Assembly (NCBI GenBank): GCA_030538255.1
Contig: JAUNUI010000001.1
Coordinates: forward strand, 124,001 to 188,000
Direction of reading: 5' to 3'
DNA from: Pelistega sp.
GTDB taxonomy: Bacteria > Pseudomonadota > Gammaproteobacteria > Burkholderiales > Burkholderiaceae_B
Length of the DNA: 64,000 nucleotides
How positions within the stretch are numbered: the first letter of the stretch is position 1; each line of letters starts with the position of its first letter. A program made the position numbers and the translations under genes. The notes below the pieces were generated by a model. That model was given only the letters and a program-made list of their open reading frames with translations. It made no database searches and was not told the DNA's origin. Shown in pieces: positions 59,457 to 64,000 of this stretch.

Positions 59457-60434
59457 TTATTTTTTACTAAAACCAATGGATTCTAATATGGCTGATTCTT
59501 GCTCGGCCATTTTCTTGGCGAATTCGCTGTATTCTGAAGAACTCATATAATAGGGTTCCATATCATAGCGCTCTAAAGCCTCGCGGTAATTGTCTTTTTC
59601 CATTGCCAGCTTTAATGCGTCGTGCAATTTTTTGACAATATCACTATCAGTGCCTTTAACAACAGCCAGGCCGAAAGGTGATAATTGCTTAATATTGATG
59701 CCTGACTCAATGAGTGTCGGGACCTCAGGAAAGCGCTTGGAACGTTGCTCTCCCCAGGTAGAGAGAAGGCGTAATTTACCGTTATCAACATACTGAGCCC
59801 AAGCCGGGGTGTCAGCTACTGACATAACAAATCCGGCTAGTGCGGCTTGCATCGACTCTGCATTGCCTTTGTAAGGGACGTGAACTAATTCGATACCCGC
59901 CTCACGCGCAATTTGCTCCATGGTGATATGCAATGAAGTCATAGCGCCAGGGGTACCATAGGTTAAGGTATTGGGGTTTTGCTTGGCGTAGGCAATATAG
60001 TCTTGCATATTCTTAATCGGCGAGTCTGCTGGGACGATGAGACCGAATGAATAACCCGCTAGATTAATCACATAGTCCAAACCCGTCACTGGGTCCCAAT
60101 CCGTTTTATTGATATAGGGTAGACGGAAAATAGTGGCAGGTGTTTGGATTAGGGTATAGCCATCGGCCTTGCCATTGCGCGCTTGGAGGGCAGGTAGGAT
60201 TCCACCAGCGCCGGGTTTATTCTCAACGATAACCGGTGTTTTTAATATCTCTGAGAGGTTCTCGGCCAAGATGCGAAACGGCATGTCTGTTGAGCCGCCT
60301 GCCGTATAGCCAATGACAATTCGAATCGGTTGCTTAGGGAATTCTTCTGCCTCTTTAGAGAGCGCGTGCACTTGTGTCGCTGCAACAGTCAGCAGCCCAA
60401 AGCTTAAGAGTGCTTGGCTAAAAAATTTTCTCAT
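59457..60434 (-). CDS. Bug-family (TctC) periplasmic solute receptor
   Basis: 325 residues from ATG 60434; the GAGG in front supports this start over the ATG 15 bases upstream at 60449. The signal peptide ends VAATQVHA-LSKE. The Bug signature is PIRIVIGYTAGGSTDMPFRI...PVIVENKPGAGGILPALQAR, followed by VHVPYKGNAESMQAALAG. These receptors, abundant in Bordetella relatives, bind carboxylates or amino acids, some for TctAB-type tripartite transporters. No TctAB is adjacent; the nearby ABC operon livHMGF lacks its own receptor in this window. The promoter region contains two copies of a shared palindrome. Confidence 0.92.
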   Translation of the reverse strand: MRKFFSQALLSFGLLTVAATQVHALSKEAEEFPKQPIRIVIGYTAGGSTDMPFRILAENLSEILKTPVIVENKPGAGGILPALQARNGKADGYTLIQTPATIFRLPYINKTDWDPVTGLDYVINLAGYSFGLIVPADSPIKNMQDYIAYAKQNPNTLTYGTPGAMTSLHITMEQIAREAGIELVHVPYKGNAESMQAALAGFVMSVADTPAWAQYVDNGKLRLLSTWGEQRSKRFPEVPTLIESGINIKQLSPFGLAVVKGTDSDIVKKLHDALKLAMEKDNYREALERYDMEPYYMSSSEYSEFAKKMAEQESAILESIGFSKK

Positions 60435-60683
60435 AGGATATAACCTCATAATAAAAATTCAAAATTAAAACAAAATTCCTGTGTAAACGTATTCTTTCAA
60501 GCTGTTCTTCATACTTCGCTTCAAAGCCGCTGAATGATTATGCCTTGCGATTATTCAAGCTATTTGTAAGGCGTCGATTCAACTTCAGCTGTGCAATTAA
60601 GCCTAACGTTAATTCATATGTAATCTTTCAAACTATTTGTGCTGCACTGAGGGGTAATGATGATGAAGTACATTTTTACATTG

Positions 60684-60698
60684 TACCGCATAGCAGAA
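60684..60698. promoter_or_regulatory. Shared palindrome, Bug-proximal copy
   Basis: TACCGCATAGCAGAA. It differs by one base from the copy at 60869 and lies 250 bases before the Bug ATG. Confidence 0.6.
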
Positions 60699-60868
60699 TT
60701 ATAGTCTATATTGTAGGTTTTTATTAATAATTATTTTCTTCTTGGCTTTTAGGGTGTTTAGATCAGAGGATTATTGATTTGTGTGGTATTAGCTTGATTT
60801 TAGAGGGTGTAAGTCGTATTTACAATGAGAATAATAATTCAAAAGGCGTTTAAGTAGTTTCCCTTAAT

Positions 60869-60883
60869 TTCCGCATAGCAGAA
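60869..60883. promoter_or_regulatory. Shared palindrome, liv-proximal copy
   Basis: TTCCGCATAGCAGAA; inverted repeat arms TTCCGC and GCAGAA around ATA. It differs by one central base from the porin-upstream copy and lies 109 bases before the livH ATG. Confidence 0.65.
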
Positions 60884-60991
60884 ATAAATTTCATAAAACT
60901 CATTGACATTGTGCTGTAATTCATCAAAAATGAGTGCTTCATCTATAGGCAGAATAGTGCTAGATAAACATAAAGTAATCGGAGATAAGGC

Positions 60992-61855
60992 ATGGAAATT
61001 TTTGTGCAACAACTTCTTAATGGTCTAACCTTAGGAAGTGTGTACAGTCTAGTAGCACTAGGGCTTACTTTGGTATATGGAATCCTTCATGTGCCGAACT
61101 TTGCACATGGTGCTTTCTATATGATGGGGGGCTTTGTTGCCTTTCATTTGATGACTAAGGTCGGCTTGGGATATTGGTGGGCGATGGGCGGTGCCGCTAT
61201 TGTTGTGGCCATATTGTCTATGCTCGCTGAGCTTCTTGTGTTTAAGCCCTTGAGCAAAGCGCCACCATTACACGACATGATTGCCGCCATTGGCATTATG
61301 CTTTTCCTTGAGGCTGCTGCTCAACTTATTTGGGGCGCCGACTTCCAAAGAATGCCAACACCGTACGACAGTATGGTGAATGTTATGGGTATTACGATTT
61401 CAGCACAGCGCCTTTTAATTATTGTCGGTGCATTTGTCCTCGTTACTTTATTGCATCTATTCCTCAACAAAACGATTATCGGCTCGACCATTATTGCTAT
61501 GGCCCAGAACAAAGAGGGTGCGGCCTTAGTCGGTATTGATCCAATCCGTGTTACTTACTTGGTATTCGCAGTAGCAGGTATTTTGGCTGCTGTGGCCGCG
61601 GTTTTATATGCACCGATTAATCTTGTCTATCCAGCTATGGGTCAGCTTGTCATCACTAAAGCATTCGTGATTATTGTGATGGGTGGTATGGGAAGCTTTG
61701 CCGGTGCGATTGTTGGCGGCATGATTGTCGGTTTTGCCGAGAGCCTAGGGGGCTACTATATTTCACCTGACTATAAAGACATCATTGCTTTTTTAATGCT
61801 TGTTCTGGTTCTATCCATTCGTCCAGAAGGCTTATTCTCTAAGGGGGCGCGATAA
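60992..61855 (+). CDS. livH: Branched-chain amino-acid-type ABC transporter permease LivH
   Basis: 287 residues with about eight hydrophobic segments. QLLNGLTLGSVYSLVALGLT and VYGILHVPNFAHGAFYMMGG are the LivH opening, and VIVMGGMGSFAGAIVGGMIV is the conserved C-terminal loop. The HAAT-type transporter may carry amino acids, urea or aromatic/organic acids; the last are common in Burkholderiales catabolic clusters, and the acyl-CoA dehydrogenase next door hints at a carbon source. Stop and next start are adjacent (TAAATG). Confidence 0.93.
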   Translation: MEIFVQQLLNGLTLGSVYSLVALGLTLVYGILHVPNFAHGAFYMMGGFVAFHLMTKVGLGYWWAMGGAAIVVAILSMLAELLVFKPLSKAPPLHDMIAAIGIMLFLEAAAQLIWGADFQRMPTPYDSMVNVMGITISAQRLLIIVGAFVLVTLLHLFLNKTIIGSTIIAMAQNKEGAALVGIDPIRVTYLVFAVAGILAAVAAVLYAPINLVYPAMGQLVITKAFVIIVMGGMGSFAGAIVGGMIVGFAESLGGYYISPDYKDIIAFLMLVLVLSIRPEGLFSKGAR

Positions 61856-62851
61856 ATGAATCAGAAATCTCTACACTGGGGATGGTTAGTCGCACTGGCG
61901 ATAGCCCTTGTTTTCCCATTTGTTTCAACGAATGAATATTATTTATCAGTGGCTACCTTGGCGCTCATTTATGCCATATCTGCTTTAGGTTTAAACCTAT
62001 TGACGGGTTATACCGGCCAATTTAATTTGGCGCATGGTGGCTTTATGGCTATTGGTGCGTATGCTGTTGGCATCTTAACAGTGGATTACGAGTGGTCATT
62101 CTGGGCGGCTTTTATCGTCGCTATATTGGTGACGATGTTGATTGGTTTTTTTGTTGGCTTAGTGTCGCTGCGTCTAAAAAGCCATTTCTTCTCCATCTTC
62201 ACCTTATGCGTGGGCTACATCATTTTCTTATTGATTGAAAAATGGGAATGGCTAACCCAAGGCGTCGTCGGCATCATGAATGTACCGGTGCCTGAACTGG
62301 GTGGCTTAGTCGATTTTGAAGAGCCAAGAGCGCAATATTACTTAGTCGTATTTTTCTTGGCGCTGGGCCTATGGCTGATGAATCGAATTGTTCGTTCAAT
62401 TGTAGGGCGCAGTTTTGTAGCGGTGAGAAATAGTGAGCCGCTGGCCCAAGCCTTAGGCATTAACTTAATGCGTACGAAGATTTTATCCTTCGTAATTTCA
62501 GTGGCGTATGCAGGTGCTGCTGGTGCCTTATATGCAGGTTATGTGCGTTTCTTAGGGCCCGATATGGCCTATGTAACACATACCTTTACCGTGGTTATGT
62601 TTGTCTTAGTGGGCGGTATTGGTACCTTAGCGGGTCCAGTGATCGGTGCCTTATTAGTATCATCGCTAACGCAGTCTTTACAGTTTCTCGAAGACTATCG
62701 CATGCTAATTTTCGGCCCCTTATTAATCATCATCTTGATTTTTATTCCAGCTGGGATAGTGGGCGTGTGGAGAAAGTTTAAGGCAAAAAGGATGATCGCT
62801 GCTAAGCAAAAGGCGGCCGCAGCAAAGGGAGGTAGCTATGCTTCAAATTAA
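61856..62851 (+). CDS. livM: Branched-chain amino-acid-type ABC transporter permease LivM
   Basis: 331 residues, about nine hydrophobic segments. LNLLTGYTGQFNLAHGGFMAIGAY is the LivM hallmark, and VMFVLVGGIGTLAGPVIGALLV the second conserved loop. The C-terminal end is basic and Ala/Lys-rich (KQKAAAAKGG). It overlaps livG by 14 bases. Confidence 0.93.
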   Translation: MNQKSLHWGWLVALAIALVFPFVSTNEYYLSVATLALIYAISALGLNLLTGYTGQFNLAHGGFMAIGAYAVGILTVDYEWSFWAAFIVAILVTMLIGFFVGLVSLRLKSHFFSIFTLCVGYIIFLLIEKWEWLTQGVVGIMNVPVPELGGLVDFEEPRAQYYLVVFFLALGLWLMNRIVRSIVGRSFVAVRNSEPLAQALGINLMRTKILSFVISVAYAGAAGALYAGYVRFLGPDMAYVTHTFTVVMFVLVGGIGTLAGPVIGALLVSSLTQSLQFLEDYRMLIFGPLLIIILIFIPAGIVGVWRKFKAKRMIAAKQKAAAAKGGSYASN

Positions 62852-63602
62852 AAACCTAACTAAAAAATTTGGTGGACTAACTGCCGTCAATGATGTCTCA
62901 GTGGATATCGAGAAAGGTAGTATCACAGCGATTATTGGTCCTAATGGTGCAGGCAAAACGACCTTCTTTAATCTGGTCAGCGGTGCTATTAAACCAAGCT
63001 CAGGTCAAGTCCTTTTGAATGGCGCAGAGATGGCTGGCTTACGTGCCGACCAAGTAGCACGCCATGGTGTGGCACGTACCTTCCAGACAACCCACTTATT
63101 TGAACAAGCGACCGTCTTAGATAACTTAATTGTTGGCCACCGTTTGCGCACAGAGTCAGGTTTCTGGGATGTGCTCATTAACTCACCTCGCTTAAAACGC
63201 GAAGAGAAAATATGCCGTGAAAAGGCAGAGCAGGCCTTAGATTTTGTCGGGCTTTCAGCCTTGGCGAATGTGTTGGCCTCTGATATCTCGCAAGAAGCGA
63301 AAAAGCGAGTGGCCTTCGCTTTGGCCTTAACGACCGACCCGCAGATCTTATTGCTTGACGAACCTGCCGGTGGGGTTAATCCTGAAGAGACGGTCGGACT
63401 GGCTAGTTTAATTCGTAAGCTAGTTGAACATGGCAAAACGGTGTGTTTAGTAGAACATAAGATGGACATGATCATGAGCTTAGCAGACAAGATTTTGGTA
63501 CTTCATCACGGCCAAAAACTCGCTGAAGGTACACCTACAGAGATTCAACAAAATACACAAGTGATTGAGGCATATCTAGGAGTTGAGCATGTTGAAGCTT
63601 GA
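62838..63602 (+). CDS. livG: Branched-chain amino-acid-type ABC transporter ATPase LivG
   Basis: 254 residues. Walker A GPNGAGKTTFFNLVSG, Walker B ILLLDEPAGGVNPEE, H-loop VEHKMDMIMSLADKILVLHHG. The signature region reads SDISQEAKKRVAFALAL in place of the canonical LSxGxxRxxxIA; GxxKR-type variants occur in LivG-like proteins but here the Gly-Gly is missing (ISQEAKK), which is unusual. LSGGQ may be supplied by LivF in the heterodimer. The 14-base overlap with livF couples them. Confidence 0.9.
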   Translation: MLQIKNLTKKFGGLTAVNDVSVDIEKGSITAIIGPNGAGKTTFFNLVSGAIKPSSGQVLLNGAEMAGLRADQVARHGVARTFQTTHLFEQATVLDNLIVGHRLRTESGFWDVLINSPRLKREEKICREKAEQALDFVGLSALANVLASDISQEAKKRVAFALALTTDPQILLLDEPAGGVNPEETVGLASLIRKLVEHGKTVCLVEHKMDMIMSLADKILVLHHGQKLAEGTPTEIQQNTQVIEAYLGVEHVEA

Positions 63603-64000
63603 TAAGGTTGATTTATATTACGGGGCATTTAAAGCTTTAAATGAAGTATCCATTCAGGCGAATCAAGGTGAATTGATTGTTTTATTGGGTGCGAATGGCG
63701 CTGGCAAAAGCTCTCTATTTCTAGCGATTAGCGGAATCCATAAAATCGCTGGTGGAAGTGTTGAATATGCAGGTCAGAGCATCGGTAATAGCCGTCCGGC
63801 AAAAATTGTTCGCTCTGGCCTTGTTCATTGCCCTGAAGGTCGTAAATTATTTCCAGCCATGAGTGTCTATAAGAATCTGATGCTTGGTGGATTTACGCGT
63901 CGCGGTGATCGTAAGGGTATCAATGAGAGTATTGAAGAGGTTTTCGAGCTTTTCCCAATTCTTAAAGAAAAGCAACACGAAATGGCGGGTTCCTTATCTG
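63589..64000 (+). CDS. livF: Branched-chain amino-acid-type ABC transporter ATPase LivF (cut by window edge)
   Basis: The frame starts at ATG 63589, inside the livG end, and runs off the window after 137 residues. It has LKLDKVDLYYGAFKALNEVS and Walker A GANGAGKSSLF, then PEGRKLFPAMSVYKNLMLGG, which is a LivF mark. The sequence ends just before the ABC signature. Confidence 0.93.
   Translation, partial: MLKLDKVDLYYGAFKALNEVSIQANQGELIVLLGANGAGKSSLFLAISGIHKIAGGSVEYAGQSIGNSRPAKIVRSGLVHCPEGRKLFPAMSVYKNLMLGGFTRRGDRKGINESIEEVFELFPILKEKQHEMAGSLS

Larger units (their letters stand above)
60435..60991. other. Divergent regulatory region between Bug receptor and liv operon
   Basis: 557 bases with no credible gene (a 60-codon frame at 60545 lacks a ribosome site and homology signs). 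It contains two palindromes of the shared motif, listed separately. The livH ribosome site GGAGATAAGG is at about 60980. Confidence 0.65.

Noticed and set aside
60545-60727. 60-codon plus-strand frame in the Bug/liv divergent region
   Set aside because: No ribosome site, runs across one regulatory palindrome, and composition unlike coding DNA here.

Overview
The window looks like a chromosomal segment of a low- to mid-GC betaproteobacterium of the Alcaligenaceae (Burkholderiales); an Oligella- or Pelistega-like organism is my best guess, not a proven assignment. The signs are a Bug-type (TctC) solute receptor, a Burkholderiales-type trimeric porin with C-terminal Phe, a DUF1841 protein, the betaproteobacterial form of IlvI-IlvH-IlvC, and Gram-negative envelope genes (lolA, ftsK). 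No rRNA, tRNA, CRISPR array, integrase or insertion sequence was found.

Layout. 1-5 kb: MFS transporter tail, a kinase-like APH/AAA fusion, pirin, a DUF896 protein, an HxlR regulator and a secreted DUF2147 protein. 5-11 kb: an M16 zinc protease, then a vWA/MoxR ATPase pair and DUF1841, all on the minus strand. 11-17 kb: icd, a LysE exporter, an ABC exporter and metY. 17-20 kb: trhO, followed by a small A+T-rich island with a putative pore-forming type VI effector and a putative immunity gene; the island is flanked by a 140-base duplication of the trhO 3' end. 20-27 kb: DUF441, smr, trxB, ftsK, lolA and rarA (housekeeping). 27-31 kb: an orphan vgrG, followed by a decayed fragment and then an intact copy of a membrane protein gene that may be an immunity gene. 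31-36 kb: ttrBCA, tetrathionate reductase. 36-38 kb: serS and a 56-residue protein. 38-44 kb: a LacI regulator with a perfect 18-bp operator and an ABC uptake operon ending in a GpdQ-like phosphodiesterase. 44-49 kb: yaaA, an MFS transporter and a YccS-like protein. 49-55 kb: ilvI-ilvH-ilvC, an amino-acid binding protein and an aminotransferase of the methionine type. 56-64 kb: porin, acyl-CoA dehydrogenase and Bug receptor, divergent from a branched-chain-type ABC operon livHMGF that runs off the window.

How it works together. Most of the window is metabolism and envelope. The accessory content consists of two type VI secretion-related loci 8 kb apart, both showing recombination scars at the 3' end of a gene (trhO; vgrG). 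An imperfect palindrome, TTCCGCATRGCAGAA, occurs upstream of the porin and in the Bug/liv divergent region, and suggests that one unseen regulator controls both as an uptake-and-catabolism regulon. Intergenic regions carry many short tandem repeats; two unrelated ones have exactly the same 35-bp period.
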